Assembly (NCBI RefSeq): GCF_963259705.1
Contig: NC_081861.1
Location: forward strand, 106,880,102-106,944,101
From: Myotis daubentonii
Taxonomy: Eukaryota > Chordata > Mammalia > Chiroptera > Vespertilionidae
Direction of reading: 5' to 3'
DNA length: 64,000 bases
In this document: piece after piece, positions 49,330-60,472 of the stretch
Layout of the letters: each line of letters begins with the position of its first letter
How positions within the stretch are numbered: position 1 is the stretch's first letter
Made by a program: the position numbers and the translations under genes
The notes under the pieces: generated by a model
Seen by the model: the letters and a program-made list of their open reading frames with translations, nothing else
Database searches by the model: none
What the model was told of the DNA's origin: nothing

Positions 49330-50072
49330 CAGTTGTAACAAGACAGAAACACTCAGAACTTAGAACACAGAATTCAGAAGACAGAACCTACACGGACCCT
49401 GGAGACAGAAGAACTTCACTGGAGAGAACATGGCAAAAGATCCTGGACTGAACCTGACTATAGAACATGGCAAGAGAACCTGACTAGAACCTGGTGACTG
49501 GACCTGGCTGGAGAACCAGCAGAACCTCTCTGGAGATCGAGACCAGAACCTGGCTGGAGATCCTGGCTAGGCTGCTGATCAACTGAACGCTGTCTCTGTG
49601 TCATTCCTTCTTCGCCGACTCCGTCCACACCTTTGGGGACCCCTGGACCTGCTGGGGTTGGACCCCGGCGTATATATGTAAATTTCCCCCTTTCTTTAAT
49701 CTATCTATCTATATATTCATCTATTTTTCATAGAGTAGAGTAGGCAGCAAATAGGTCTGTGTTTGGTGAGTGAAACTAATTAAGCTATTAGTAGAAGAAG
49801 AGAACAAGTGAGGAGAGGAGGAACAAAAGCATAAAATAAAATTAAAAACACACAAAAAAAACTATCAAACAAGCAACAACAAGAAGAAAGAAAATTGGCT
49901 AGTGAAGAAAGAGAAAAGATAATAGTGCATGAACTTGGAGCAGGGGAGCCAAAATTAGATATATGAGTAAGCCAATAGAGACTTTGTTGTCCATGGATTG
50001 CCTCTCCAGCTATCTTTACTTCACCAATTCTGGGTAGATGTTATTCAATTCTATTGTTTCTTCTATCTGATC

Positions 50073-50294
50073 CAGTGGTTCTCAGCCTTGGCTGCACATT
50101 AGAATCACCTGGGAATCTTTTTAAAATCCGGATTTCTGTGCCTCATCCTCCAGAAATTCTATTTCTTTGTTATGGGATGGGGCTACAACATTAGTAACAA
50201 AAAAACAGAATTTCCGGAGGATGAGGCCCAGAAATCAGGATTTTAAAAAGATTCCCAGGTGATTCTAATGTGCAGCCAAGGTTGAGAACCTCTG
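50073..50294. mobile_element. MER5/Charlie-type hAT fold-back element, 222 bp
   Basis: The two ends (CAGTGGTTCTCAGCC... and ...GGTTGAGAACCTCTG) are reverse complements over about 90 bp each, including CTTGGCTGCACATTAGAATC. They are flanked by ATCTGATC / ATCTGCTC (50065-50072, 50295-50302), an 8-bp hAT duplication with one mismatch. It is inserted in the 5' UTR of L1 copy F and has no coding content. Confidence 0.92.
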
Positions 50295-50352
50295 ATCTGC
50301 TCTGTGAGAAGGCGCCAGACAGGTCTGTCTATTCCACCGCCATTTTGTCTCC

Positions 50353-50799
50353 CCTACTACTGGAGGTGGAGTGGGCGGGAGCATCAGCAGAAGACACTTT
50401 GAGCCCGACTTTCTGCGTTCCCAGGGAGTGTGTGTGTGTGCCTAACAGAGCTGTGACCTGCTATTTATAGAGTGGATCCCAGCACCAAGGGCTGAGAACC
50501 CCGAGACTGTGGGTGGCACAGGGTGCAGGTGCATGGGCTGTGGCTTCCAGAGGCTGCGAGGCTCCTGCCACTCCCTTGGGTTCCCACTCGCTCCCCACTT
50601 GCCCTGCCACATTCCCCAGAGAAGTTGTCACCAGCTGCCTCTCCCTCGACTCACAGGCCCCCTGGCACAGTCACTACCTTCTCCCCTACCCCCACCCTCC
50701 TGGTTCCCTTCCTCCCCCTTTGCATGTTCCTAGTGGTCTCTTCCAAATGTCACAGGCCGCCGAGTCAGGAATTTTTTTAATGTTAGCATTATGGTATAA
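50353..50799. other. GC-rich segment, unassigned
   Basis: It has CpG- and CCT-rich text directly beyond the 5' end of L1 copy F. It could be an extended L1 5' UTR or older unique DNA. Three overlapping plus-strand frames are open (74-97 codons), which points to composition rather than a gene. Confidence 0.4.
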
Positions 50800-50950
50800 A
50801 TACTAGTCCCACCACCACCCTGGCCATCACCACACTATTGTTCATGTTCATGAGTATTTTCTCTTTATTTCTCAGTCCTTCCACCCTTCTATATAACTCC
50901 CCCTCAAATGTAGTCAGCATGCTCTCTGTCTATGAGTACTTCCCTTTAAA
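50800..50950 (-). mobile_element. L1 3' UTR fragment, minus strand
   Basis: CTATTGTTCATGTTCATGAG and CTCTCTGTCTATGAGTA match the 3' UTR of the minus-strand L1 at 58460. Confidence 0.6.
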
Positions 50951-51269
50951 TTCACAAAATTCTATATATCTGAATTAAATAAGCATGTAAAAATATTTGA
51001 TTAACCCTTTAATATATGTCATTATTTTTATCTAAGTAACACTTTTAAATTATATTTCTTTATCAAGAGTATTTGCTGAACTACAGAGATGTATAAAAAT
51101 TAACATCTGATGTGAATGATATTAATGCTACTTTAGCAAAAATTAAAAGAAATAAAGTTTCACCATTAATACTGATTTTACAGAAAGAAAATAAGATTGT
51201 AAGAGATTGTATGAACATCTGTACACTAACAATTTGGATAATCTAAATGAAATGAGTGGGTTTTAGAAA
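50951..51269. other. AT-rich spacer, possibly decayed L1
   Basis: Nothing firmly recognised. The last ~150 bp could be the beginning of the old L1 that follows. Confidence 0.35.
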
Positions 51270-52326
51270 TAATCAATTGAAACTGATTCATGAAAAAATA
51301 AAAATCTGAATATAATTTAAAAGTAAGGAGGAATGAATCAGTCATTTAAAAACCTCCTAACAAGAAAAGTACAGGACCCAATGGCATAATTGGTGAAATC
51401 TGTCAAATATTAAAGAAAATTGCCACCAGTCCTTCTCAAATTCTTCTGAAAACTTGAAGAGGAGGGATCACTTTCTCTCTTATTCTCTGAAGCTTGCCAG
51501 CAAAAAATAAAGACACTGCAAGAAGATAAAACTACATGTCAATATTCCTTGTGAATATTGATGCAAAATGCCAAGAAACCAAAAATATACTAGCCAACCA
51601 AAATCAGCAACATATTAAAATTAGTTTATATCATGACAAAGTGGGATTAATTTATGGAATACAAAACTGTTTAAACATGAAAATCAATGTAATATACAAT
51701 AATAAAATGAAGGAATTTTAAAAAATGCATGAGGTCATCTCAATTGATGCAGAATAATTATTGGACAAAATGCAACATCATTTCTTGATAGAAATACTAA
51801 ATAACCAAGGAATTGTAGGAAATTTCCTCAAGATAACAGGTAATATATGAAAAATGCATAGCTAACATTATATTCAATGGTGAAAGATTGAAAGCTTTCC
51901 CATAAGATCAGGAACCAGACAAGGATGCCTGCTCATACCACTTAGATTCAACATAGTATTGGATGTTCTAGCTGGAGTAGTAAGGCAAAAAAAAAGACAT
52001 AAAAGGCATGCATATTTGAAAGAATAAGTAGTAATATTTATGTTCATATACAACATGATCTTTTCATTTTGCTCTTAAATTTCTTTTATTTTTTAAATAG
52101 ATTTTGAATTTTATTTCCATAACATTTTCAAAATTACATCCTCTGGTTACCTTTTAATATTTTTAAATTAAACTTATTGGGGTAAGAAGGAGTTTAATGA
52201 GTACAGAGTTTCTTTTGGAGAATGAGGTAAATGTTCTGGTAATGGATAGTTGTAATGATTGCACAGCATTGTGAATGTAACTTAATGTCACTGAATTGTA
52301 CATGTAAAATAAAAATGACTAAAGTT
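51270..52326 (+). mobile_element. Old L1 fragment (RT region and 3' end)
   Basis: ORF2 wording such as CAAATTCTTCTGAAAACTTG, ATATCATGACAAAGTGGGAT and ACCAGACAAGGATGCC (TRQGC) is followed, after a deletion, by the 3' UTR phrase GGATAGTTGTAATGATTGCAC. Small open frames at 51536-51721 belong to it. It is diverged and dead. Confidence 0.8.
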
Positions 52327-52548
52327 GCCGAAACTGATTTGGCTCAGTGGATAGAGCGTCGGCCTGTGGACTGAAAGGTCCCGGGTTCGATTCCGGTCAA
52401 GGGCATGTACCTGGGTTGCGGGCACATCCCCAGTGGGAGATGTGCAGGAGGCAGCTGATCGATGTTTCTCTCTCATCGATGTTTCTAACTCTCTATCTCT
52501 CTCCCTTCCTCTCTGTAAAAAATCAATAAAATATATTTTTAAAAAATC
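52327..52548 (+). mobile_element. VES SINE, young-looking
   Basis: Plus strand. An intact A box (TTTGGCTCAGTGG) and B box (GGGTTCGATTCCGG) form the RNA polymerase III promoter, followed by the body and an A-rich tail. Target duplication ACTAAAGTT is at 52318-52326 and 52549-52557, extendable to 15 bp with one mismatch. It is the best-preserved VES here. Confidence 0.97.
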
Positions 52549-52564
52549 ACTAAAGTTATTGTTG

Positions 52565-53025
52565 TGGCTGGTATTACTCAGTGGTTAGAGCAGAGGTCCT
52601 CAAACTTTTTAAACAGGGGGCCAGTTCACTGTCCCTCAGACCATTGGAGGGCTGGACTATAGTTTTTTAAAAAAAACAAACTATGAACAAATTCCTATGC
52701 ACACTGCACATATCTTATTTTGAAGTAAAAAAACAAAACAGGAACAAATACAATATTTGTATTTGCATGTGGCCCACGGGCCGTAGTTTGAGGACCCCTG
52801 GGTTACAGGATTGACACACACAAGAAAGGCTTGCAGGTTCAATTACTCATTAAGAGCATGTACTTGGGTTACGGGGATCAATCCTTGGCCCTAGTTCAGG
52901 AGCATGAAGTACGCAACCAATCAATGTGTCTCACATCAATGTTTCTCTCTCACTTTTCCCCTTTCCTTTCCTTCCACTCTCTCTAAAAACAAAAAACAAA
53001 ACAAACAAACAAACAAACAAAAACA
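52565..53025 (+). mobile_element. Old VES-related tRNA SINE split by a hAT
   Basis: The head (TGGCTGGTATTACTCAGTGG) is before the hAT. The body (GCAGGTTCAATTACTC, AAGAGCATGTACTTGGGTT) and the C/T-rich plus (AAAC)n tail follow it. It is older than the neighbouring VES, judging by divergence. Confidence 0.85.
52591..52800 (+). mobile_element. Non-autonomous hAT transposon, 210 bp
   Basis: Ends CAGAGGTCCTCAAACT and AGTTTGAGGACCCCTG are inverted. The flanks GGTTAGAG and GGTTACAG form the 8-bp duplication with one mismatch. The interior (GGGGGCCAGTTCACTG... GGCCCACGGGCCGTAG) resembles bat nhAT families. It is nested in the older SINE. Confidence 0.93.
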
Positions 53026-54400
53026 ATGGAAAATATCCTCAGTTAAGGATTAATAAAAGACTAAAATTATAAATTTTATGTGATGTACATTTGCCAATAT
53101 AAAAGAAATCTTGATAGTATGGTTAAGAATCACTGAATATATGCCATGTCATATATTAAGAACTGTAATAAATTACCTCTACTTTCTTCCTAAAAAAATC
53201 TTACCTTTATTGAAAGACATGATAAATAACTGGAAAATTATAGTATGAGAGAATAATATATGTATTGTTTATTACTTACAAGTAATCATTATTCATAAAA
53301 CTAAAACATGAAAGTCCGATAAACATATTGAAGAAATGTACATTAAAATGACCATGAAATACCCATAACATTGGCAAAAATTAGAAGTCTGACAATAACA
53401 AGTGATGAGAAAAATATGAGGCAACAAGAACTCTTATATACTAACTATAGAAGTATAATATAATGCAAATATTTATTATTTGGCAAAATGCAACAATGAG
53501 GGGATGGATATAATGAGAGACTTCAATTGTATAAATGATGATTTCTTAAGTTGATGAGTCTAAACAAGGTTCATAATTTTATTATCTATGGTTTTTGTAT
53601 GCCTGAAGTATTTTATTATTTGAATAAATAAAAATTAACTTATTTGAAAGGTAGTATGTGAAAATTTGGGTTTCGGTAATACCATGTCCTCTAATGTGAC
53701 TGAGATTCAGATATGCAAACATAACTCCTCTTAGAGGAAAGAGGGTATATCATTGAATCTCCACAGATGTAAAAGCAAATTCAGTTTTTAGAAGTAAAAC
53801 CAGAACCAGTTTTTGGATCCTGGAAGTGTCTCTAGGAAGTTTTCATAATAATTTTTTTGCTATTTCCTTGACTGATTTATATCTAGCACTTTTACCATTA
53901 AGAATGTGACAAACCTGATGGTGTCTTGCATGAACCCTATTTGAGGAAATCAAGAATTATGCCACTCACTTTAGAGCTCTAAATCCCTGGAATGTATAGG
54001 CACTTGCTGTTTACAGATTTTCTAGGCCCTAAAGTTTGAATAACTTTTAATCACCTGCTACATCCAAATGCAAATATTTTAACCAAATAACTTATTTTTG
54101 TTTTAAAAACTGCTAAGAAAATAGTTATTATCCTTGTATGTCTTTAAGCTCTCCCAGGTTGTGAACTTTAATTTCTTGCTACTTTTCCTGGTCCTTGACC
54201 TTTCAAACTCATCTGTAAACCACTAATATGCCAACTTTAGCAATAAGAGATAAGGTTTCATGGCTCATTCTGTCCTTCAAGACAGACAAAATAAGATCTG
54301 AAATGTCCCCTTTTTATAATTAGTGTCTTACTAAATAAAAATGTTTTAAGATCCTAATTATTTCTTTTAACTTTGAAAAGAACACTTAATGTGAGATCTA
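53026..54400. other. Mostly low-copy DNA, faint old L1 near 53330-53480
   Basis: Around 53380 the phrase TTGGCAAAAATTAGAAGTCTGACAAT resembles the ORF2 C-terminal region of very old L1s. Elsewhere I see no gene or repeat. Confidence 0.4.
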
Positions 54401-55326
54401 TCCACTTAACATATTTGTAAGTACAAATATAGCATTATTAATTATAGGCACAATGCTGTACAACCAATCTCTAGAACTTATTCACCTTGCATAACTGAAT
54501 CTCTATACTCATTGAACTATAAGACCCCATTTCCCCTCCCCTTAACCCCTAACAACCACCATTCCACTGTATGTTTCTATTAACTTGACAATTTTAAATA
54601 ACTCATGTAATGGAAGCATTCATTATTTGTCCTATTGACTACCTGAGTTCATTTAGCATAATGTCCTCAATGTTCATCCATGTTGTCACATGTCAGGATT
54701 TTCTACTTTTCGTTTGTTGTTGTTGTTGTTAATCCTCACCTGAGGATATTTTTCCATTGATTTTTTGAGAGAGTGGAAGGGAGGGGGAGAGACAGAGAGA
54801 AAGAGAAACATCAATGTGAGAGACACATCAATTGGTTGCCTCCAGCATGTGCCCCCACCAGGGTAAGGAATCGAGCCTGCAAACCAAGGTAGGTGCCTTT
54901 GACTGGAATTGAAGTCAGGAACCCTTCATTCTGCAGACCGACACCCTATCCACTGAGCCAAACTGGCCAGGGCAGGATTTCCTACTTTTTAATAATATTA
55001 CATACCACATTTTCTTTATCCATTCATCCTTTGATGGACATTTAGGTTGTTTCCGTATATTGGCCATTGTAAATAATGCAATGAACATGGGAGTGAAAAT
55101 ATCTCTTCAAGATCATGATTTCAAACTTTTAATTTTTTTTCTTAAAGTTGTTAATGTTGACATTAGTGAGGGAGTCCCCTCTAACCCCCCTTTGCCCACC
55201 TCCATCCACCCTCACCTTCCCCTCCCTTGGCCTTCCTCAAACTATTGTCTGTATCTATAGGATTTGCATATATGTACTTTAGGTAATCCCTTTACCATAT
55301 CCAGAAGTGGGATTGCTGGATCATAT
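54401..55326 (-). mobile_element. Old L1 3' region, minus strand
   Basis: The reverse-complement text ATAATGTCCTCAATGTTCATCC, TTGATGGACATTTAGGTTGTTTCC and AGAAGTGGGATTGCTGG marks the end of ORF2 and the 3' UTR. A SINE (54711-54972) and another L1 3' UTR scrap (about 55125-55290) interrupt it. Confidence 0.8.
54711..54972 (-). mobile_element. VES-related tRNA SINE, older subtype
   Basis: Minus strand. The left end contains CCTCACCTGAGGATATTTTT, and the right end the head CACTGAGCCAAACTGGCCAGGG. A 17-bp duplication, CAGGATTT[T/C]CTACTTTT, lies at 54694-54710 and 54973-54989. Confidence 0.94.
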
Positions 55327-56335
55327 GTTGGGAAAACTGAATATCCACATGTAAAATAATGAAATTGGACCCTTACATTATGCCATAAACAAAAATCTTA
55401 ATAAAATATTAAAAATCTTAATAAAATAATAAAAATCTAAATAAAATATCAACTCAATCTTAATAAAATATTTAAATTTAAACCTGATATTATAAAACTC
55501 CTAGGATAAAATATAGAGAAAATTGTTCATGTCATTGATTTCTTGAATATGACAGTGAAAGCACAAATAACAAAAACAAAAATAAGTGGGCCAAAACCAA
55601 TCTGAAAAGCTTCTGCGCAGCTAAGTAAATAATCAGCAGATTGAAAAGGCATCTCATGGAATGGAGCCAAACACATTTTTACACCATATATCTGATGATG
55701 TTAATATCTAATATATATATATCATAGCACCAAAAATTTGGCAGAGTACCTGAGCAGATATTTTCCCAAAGAGGACATGTAGATGTCCAAGATGTCCAAC
55801 AGGCAAATAAAAATATGTTCAATATCATTAACCATCAGGAAAATTCAAATCAAAACTACAATTAGATATCACCATGCACCTGTTAAGATAACTATTTTTT
55901 TTTTAAAGATGAAAAGTGTTGGCAAGGGTGTGGAAAATTTAGAACTCTTGTACACTGTTGGAAGAAATGTAAAATGGTGAAGCTATTATGTAAAACAGTG
56001 CGGTGTTCCTTAAAACTAAAAATATGATTACTAAATGATATAGCAAAAAGGCACTTAAATCTTTAAATATATTCAAAATACTGATTTGTAGGCAGAGAAT
56101 GAATTTGAAAAATTTCAAAATTGTTCATTCACACTCAATAGCCTGGATAACTAATAAAAGGAAGTTGAAGGAATCAGCTAAAGAATATCTATGCATAGCC
56201 TATGGATACAGATAAAAATGTAGTGAAAGCCAAGGGATGTGGGGCAGGGGCTAGAGGAGGTAAGTAAGTGGGGTAAAGGGGTTCATCTGTAATAGTGTCA
56301 ACAATAAAAAAATTTAAATAAAAAAGAGTCAGGAG
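55327..56335 (+). mobile_element. Old L1, ORF2 C-terminal region to 3' end
   Basis: It starts GGGAAAACTGAATATCCACATG (ORF2 near residue 900) and runs to a 3' UTR ending ATAGTGTCAACAATAAAAA. Short repeats of AATCTTAATAAAAT near 55395-55470 are a local expansion. It is head to head with the preceding minus-strand L1. Confidence 0.82.
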
Positions 56336-56475
56336 TGCCAAATTTACAAATACTACTCTCCTTAAAAAGTTCTGTTCTTGGGTGGAAGGTAATGCCTGAG
56401 GTTAGATGTCCTAACACTAGGAGTTATTGGGTACATTCCCCTAATACTAGGACCAGAAGCAGGAACAGAAAAGTA

Positions 56476-57377
56476 TCCTATATAATAATAGAGGAATATG
56501 CAAATTAGCTGGGATGTTATAACATCACTACCGAACAACAGGGACCTGAGGTTGCATGGTGCCTGGCCAGGGCGAGGGACCTCAAGCCACGTCCCCTGCC
56601 CAGCAGGGCTTGAGTGGGGAACCTCAGACCATGCCCCTCACCCAGTGGGGCTTGACAGGGCCTCAGGCCATGCCCCACCTCTCCCCGAGTGCTGGGCCAG
56701 GGGACCTCAGGCTGCAACCCCCACCTGGCGGGGCTTGATAGGGAACCTCAGGCCATGCTTCCCACCCCAGCACCAGGCCAGGGGACCTGAGACTTTGCCC
56801 CACACCCGGTGCCAGGCCAGGAGACCTGATGCTGTACCCGCTCAGAGGGGCTTGACGGGGGGTGAGGTCAGCCAGGTCTGGGTCTCACCCAATGGGAGTG
56901 GGGCCGTACGTTTCTGGGTCTCCTGCATTTTCGAAGTGCATGAGAGTGGTGGGCAGTGACTTGACTCCAGGTCCCACGGCATGCCCCAGACTCTGACAAG
57001 GAGGGAGATTTTCATATACATTTTACTAATTTTCTTTCATCTCTGACACTTCTATTATAGAGAAAGGGAAAGTAGCAATATTAAAATATTTTCTCTGATT
57101 AATTTCCTTTTTTAAATATATTTTATTGATTTTTTACAGAGAGGAAGGGAGAGGGATAGAGAGTTAGAAACATTGATGAGAGAGAAACATCGATTCAGCT
57201 GCCTCCTGCACACTCCCTACTGGGGATGTGCCCACAACCAAGGTACATGCCCTTGACTGGAATCGAACCCAGGACCCCTGAGTCTGCAGGCTGACGCTCT
57301 ATCCACTGAGCCAAACCGGTTAGGGCTCTAATTAATTTCCTTTTAATGTGCATGAATTTTGTGCACCAGGCCACTAG
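56476..57377 (+). mobile_element. Non-autonomous HeliBat-like Helitron with inner VES
   Basis: A(56475)|TCCTATATAATAATAG at the left, and hairpin GTGCATGAATTTTGTGCAC then CACTAG|T(57378) at the right: a complete element. The body is GC-rich, with degenerate repeats of GGGGACCTCAGG...CAGGGCTTGA (about 56540-56860). The 153-codon plus-strand frame at 56498-56959 spans these repeats and has no recognisable domain. Confidence 0.94.
57112..57325 (-). mobile_element. VES SINE inside Helitron
   Basis: Minus-strand copy with good A and B boxes. A 19-bp duplication, CTCT[G/A]ATTAATTTCCTTTT, lies at 57093-57111 and 57326-57344, so it entered after the Helitron. Confidence 0.97.
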
Positions 57378-57529
57378 TTAGTCAGTAATTCAGTGCTGAA
57401 ACTCCAGTGAAAATCAAATGTATGGGGACATCAAATCAGAGTTGGGTGAGGATAGCAAAACTAACTATAACATTGTTTGAAAGGTTTAGCACAGACAGAA
57501 GTTTGTTTACTAAATTCTGTTCTATATTG
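57378..57529. other. Low-copy spacer
   Basis: Nothing recognised. Confidence 0.4.
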
Positions 57530-57680
57530 AAATTAAGGCTTTCTTTCTATCCTGGACTGATAAGCTACATGAGTGCAGATATGATATGCATTGTATTCAC
57601 CATTCATTTTTCCAGTACCTCATACATTGCTTAGTGTATAGTAGTCACTTAATAAATATTTGTTGAATAAATGAATTAAT
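57530..57680 (+). repeat. L2-like LINE 3' end relic
   Basis: ATAAGCTACATGAGTGCAGAT and AGTCACTTAATAAATATTTG followed by TTGAATAAATGAAT are the usual L2 tail phrases. Confidence 0.75.
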
Positions 57681-58189
57681 ATTTATCTGATGCTGAATAC
57701 TTCATTAATTCATTTTCACTATTTAGAATTATGAAAAAAAAATGCTATCTCTCAAAAATCCTTCATCTTCATACTGGGGCTCAAGCCATAGCATTTAATC
57801 ATGTAATTTAAGGACATGTTTTCAGATATTTAAAAAATTTACATCTATTATGCCATTAGAATGTGAAGGGTTTTCAGGCCCACAAAACTTGCTAAGTTGT
57901 TAGGGTCATTTCTTTTTTTAATAGTTCCTCCAGTGAGATATGAAACAAATATCATTTCAATATAGTAACATGTACCTGGATGTTATGAAGTTTTGGATTT
58001 AGATTCCAGTTTTCCATGAACTACCTGCATTCCTTTAAGAAAGCTATATGAAGAATTCACATCTCACTGATAAAATGAGGGAGTTGAGCTAGAGTATCTT
58101 TCAGAATCCTTTCAGAACAATCAATGTCTAAATCATTGAGGAAGTGACATGTTGCAAGTATTAAAAAATAACTTTAAATATTTCTGATG
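57681..58189. other. Low-copy spacer, nothing recognised
   Basis: AT-rich, without coding or repeat signature. Confidence 0.4.
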
Positions 58190-58285
58190 AATATTAATAA
58201 TTATAATAATAACAGTACAATATTTATGTAGCACTTATTATATGCTAAATGTTTCATATAGATTATGTTAGATGCTCTAATAAAT
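58190..58285 (+). repeat. MIR-like relic
   Basis: AACAGTACAATATTTATGTAG and CACTTATTATATGCTAAATG resemble the MIR 5' core. It is short and diverged. Confidence 0.55.
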
Positions 58286-58459
58286 TTTTCATTTAAGTAT
58301 ATTTTGATTCAAAATTACAAAATTGTAAAATAATATATATTTTTTTTGTGATTAACACATGTTCACCTTAGAAAAATAAGAAAAATTTAAAATACCCAAA
58401 GCAAAACATTGATAAATTTTGAGTGTATGTTTTTCTTTTTTCTTTTTTTGGCTGAATTC

Positions 58460-59378
58460 TTTTTTTTTCCTTTTTATTAAATTTATTGGGGGTGACACTG
58501 ATCAACACAATTATACAGGTTTTAGGTACATAATTCTACAACACATCATCTGTACACTGTATTATGTCTTCACCACCCCAAATTAAGTCTCCATCCATCA
58601 CCGTTTATCCCTCCTATACCCTCCTCCACCTCCCAGTATCCCCACTGTCCCTGGCAATAACCACTCTATTGTCATTGTCCATGAGTTTTTTTTCACCTTT
58701 TTTCCCCTCTTTTTGCTCTAACCTTCCACCCTCTCCAACTTGACCCCACAGACATCTGATAACCTATTTTCTATCTATGAGTCTATTCATATTTTCCTTG
58801 TTAGTTTATTTTGTTCATTAGGTTCTACAATGAGTGAAATCATATACTTGTCATTCTTTGACTAGCTTATTTCACTCAACATAATGTTCTCTAGGTCCAT
58901 AGGACATACATATGGCCAATAGACATATGAAAATATGCTCAACATCACAAATCTTCAGAGGTATGCAAAGCAAACAACAATGATATATCACCTCATACTT
59001 GTCAGAATGGCTATTATCATTAAACAAACAAGTGTTGGCAAGGATGTGGCGAAACAGGAACCCTAATACACTGTTGGTGAAAATTCAGATTGGTGCAGCC
59101 ACTGTGGAAAGCTGTATGGAGTTACCTCAAAAAAAAAAAAAGAAAGAAAGAAAGAAAGAAAGAAACTGCCTTTTGACCCAGAATTTCTACTTCTGGGAAT
59201 TTATCCAAAGAAAAATGAAACACTAATTGAAAAGAATATATGCACTCCTATGTTCATTGCAACATTATTTACAATAGCTAAGATTTGGAAGCAGCCCAAG
59301 TGTCCATCAGTAGATGAGTGGATAAAAAAATCTGTGCTACATTTACACAATGGAATATTATTCAGCTGTAAAAAAGAT
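58460..59378 (-). mobile_element. L1 with inverted 5' part (probable twin priming)
   Basis: 58460 to about 58898 is a minus-strand L1 3' UTR to the last codons of ORF2. About 58900-59378 is ORF2 sequence in plus orientation that ends (CAGCTGTAAAAAAGAT) roughly 35 bases short of where the first part starts. No plus-strand 3' end follows. This is the structure of a 5' inversion with a small loss at the joint. I could not identify a convincing target duplication. Confidence 0.75.
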
Positions 59379-60064
59379 GCTGTATATCCTTCAAGTACCT
59401 GTGTGTGCATGTGTGTATATGTGAATTTGTATTCATATACCTCCACATTTGAATTATATTGAAATTTTGTTTTTCAATTATGCACTCAACATAAAGTGAA
59501 CTTTTTCCTACAGTATGATTTCATTAAATTATATAACTTCCCATGATTTAGTCAACCCCTCATTGATGGACATGTTGTTGGTTGTTCTCAATTTTGTGTT
59601 ATAACAATTCTGCATTCATAACTTTATAAATGGATTCTTTGAATTGGTAGGTAAAAGTTTATGCACATTTTTAAGACTTTGAGTACATATTGCCAAATAT
59701 CTCTTCGGGAAGATTTTACAAAATTACAATATCACCAGTAGCGGGACTTCTATTTTACCTTTTCTAACTGATTCTGAATATTTGTATATAAACTGCCAAA
59801 CTTATAAGAGAAAAAAATATTTCATTTTATCTTGCAATCTTAGATTTTTGTACTTTAAAAATTATTCTTTTGTGAAATGCTTATTTATGATCTTAGCTCC
59901 TCTTTTGAAAAACCAAATGTAGGTCTTTATTTAACTTGCTTGTAAAAACTTTTTATTAAGGGTATTAACTCTTATATGCTGCAAATATTTTTCCAGTCTA
60001 TTATTTGTTTTTGTTTATGCTGTTACCAATTCCATTAATCATTTTCCACTTTTTGCTTTATTTT
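59379..60064 (-). mobile_element. Ancient L1 ORF2 C-terminal relic
   Basis: CATTGATGGACATGTTGTTGG, ATGCACATTTTTAAGACTTTG, CCAAATATCTCTTCGGG and ATCACCAGTAGCGGGACTT follow the order of old L1 3' regions in reverse complement. No open frame. Confidence 0.65.
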
Positions 60065-60197
60065 CTGTTGGACATTTATTTATTTATTGGAATGTTATTA
60101 GTTAATAATATTAAATAGGTTTCCATTGTACAATTCTATGATACATCATCTGTATAGTGCATTGTGTGATCACCACTTAAAGTCAAATCTTCTTTCC
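60065..60197 (-). mobile_element. L1 3' UTR fragment, minus strand
   Basis: TTTATTGGAATGTTATTAGTTAAT... ACATCATCTGTATAGTGCAT is the L1 3' end in reverse complement, ending at AGTCAAATCTTCTT. Confidence 0.75.
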
Positions 60198-60294
60198 TCA
60201 TGATATATGAAAAGATACTCAAATTCACTAGCTATTAGGGAAATGCAAGTCAAAGCTACAATGAGATACCACCTCACACCATTTATACTGGCTC

Positions 60295-60472
60295 CCAGAG
60301 GCCCGATGCATGAAATTCGTGCAAGAGTAGGCCTTCCTTCCCCTGGCTGCCAGCACCGGCTTCCCTCGGGGCACCCAGAACCCAGGCTTCACCCACGTCC
60401 TTGGCTTCGTCCAGAAGATCGCCTGGAAGGATGTCCCATCTAATTAGCATATTATGCTTTTATTATTATAGA
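60295..60472 (-). mobile_element. Short Helitron, unit C (178 bp)
   Basis: The 5' TCTATAATAATAAAAGCATAATATGC begins at 60472. The 3' hairpin TGCACGAA-TTTCATGCA and CTGG end are at 60295-60318. It is a very short non-autonomous element with both ends kept. Confidence 0.88.

Larger units (their letters stand above)
48947..49670 (+). mobile_element. Endogenous retrovirus solo LTR (ERV2/beta-like)
   Basis: It begins TGCCGGGAGCCGG and ends ACCCCGGCG, so the termini are imperfect inverted repeats with TG at the start and a mutated CA at the end. A 6-bp duplication TATATA lies on each side (48941-48946, 49671-49676); six bases are typical of class II retroviruses. TATAAATA at 49322-49329 is a likely promoter. 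A 61-bp tandem duplication lies in U3. No internal viral gene is present, so it is a solo LTR left by recombination. Orientation is assigned from the TATA box. The TATATA duplication is low complexity, so it is weaker evidence than its length suggests. Confidence 0.85.
43350..50352 (-). mobile_element. L1 copy F, near full length, dead
   Basis: The T-rich tail is near 43350. ORF2 is 43614-47456, ORF1 47505-48395, and the 5' UTR runs to about 50352 (minus-strand start GACAAAATGGCGGTGGAATAG). A 724-bp solo LTR and a 222-bp hAT sit in the 5' UTR. Without these, about 6.05 kb of L1 remain, a full-length size. Confidence 0.9.

Noticed and set aside
50270..50806. A GC-rich first exon or CpG-island gene next to L1 copy F
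   Set aside because: Three overlapping open frames, no conserved protein wording and no clear splice donor; adjacent to an L1 5' end.
52327..52400. A tRNA gene at the VES head
   Set aside because: A and B boxes are present, but the sequence runs on into a SINE body and tail with target duplications; no cloverleaf-complete tRNA.
54401..56335. Twin priming at the minus/plus switch near 55326
   Set aside because: Both sides possess their own 3' UTR end, so two L1s in head-to-head orientation explain it better.
60065..60294. A further twin-primed L1 at the minus/plus switch near 60197
   Set aside because: The plus-strand part has its own 3' UTR at 63326-63440, so the two are separate L1 fragments, not an inverted single insertion.
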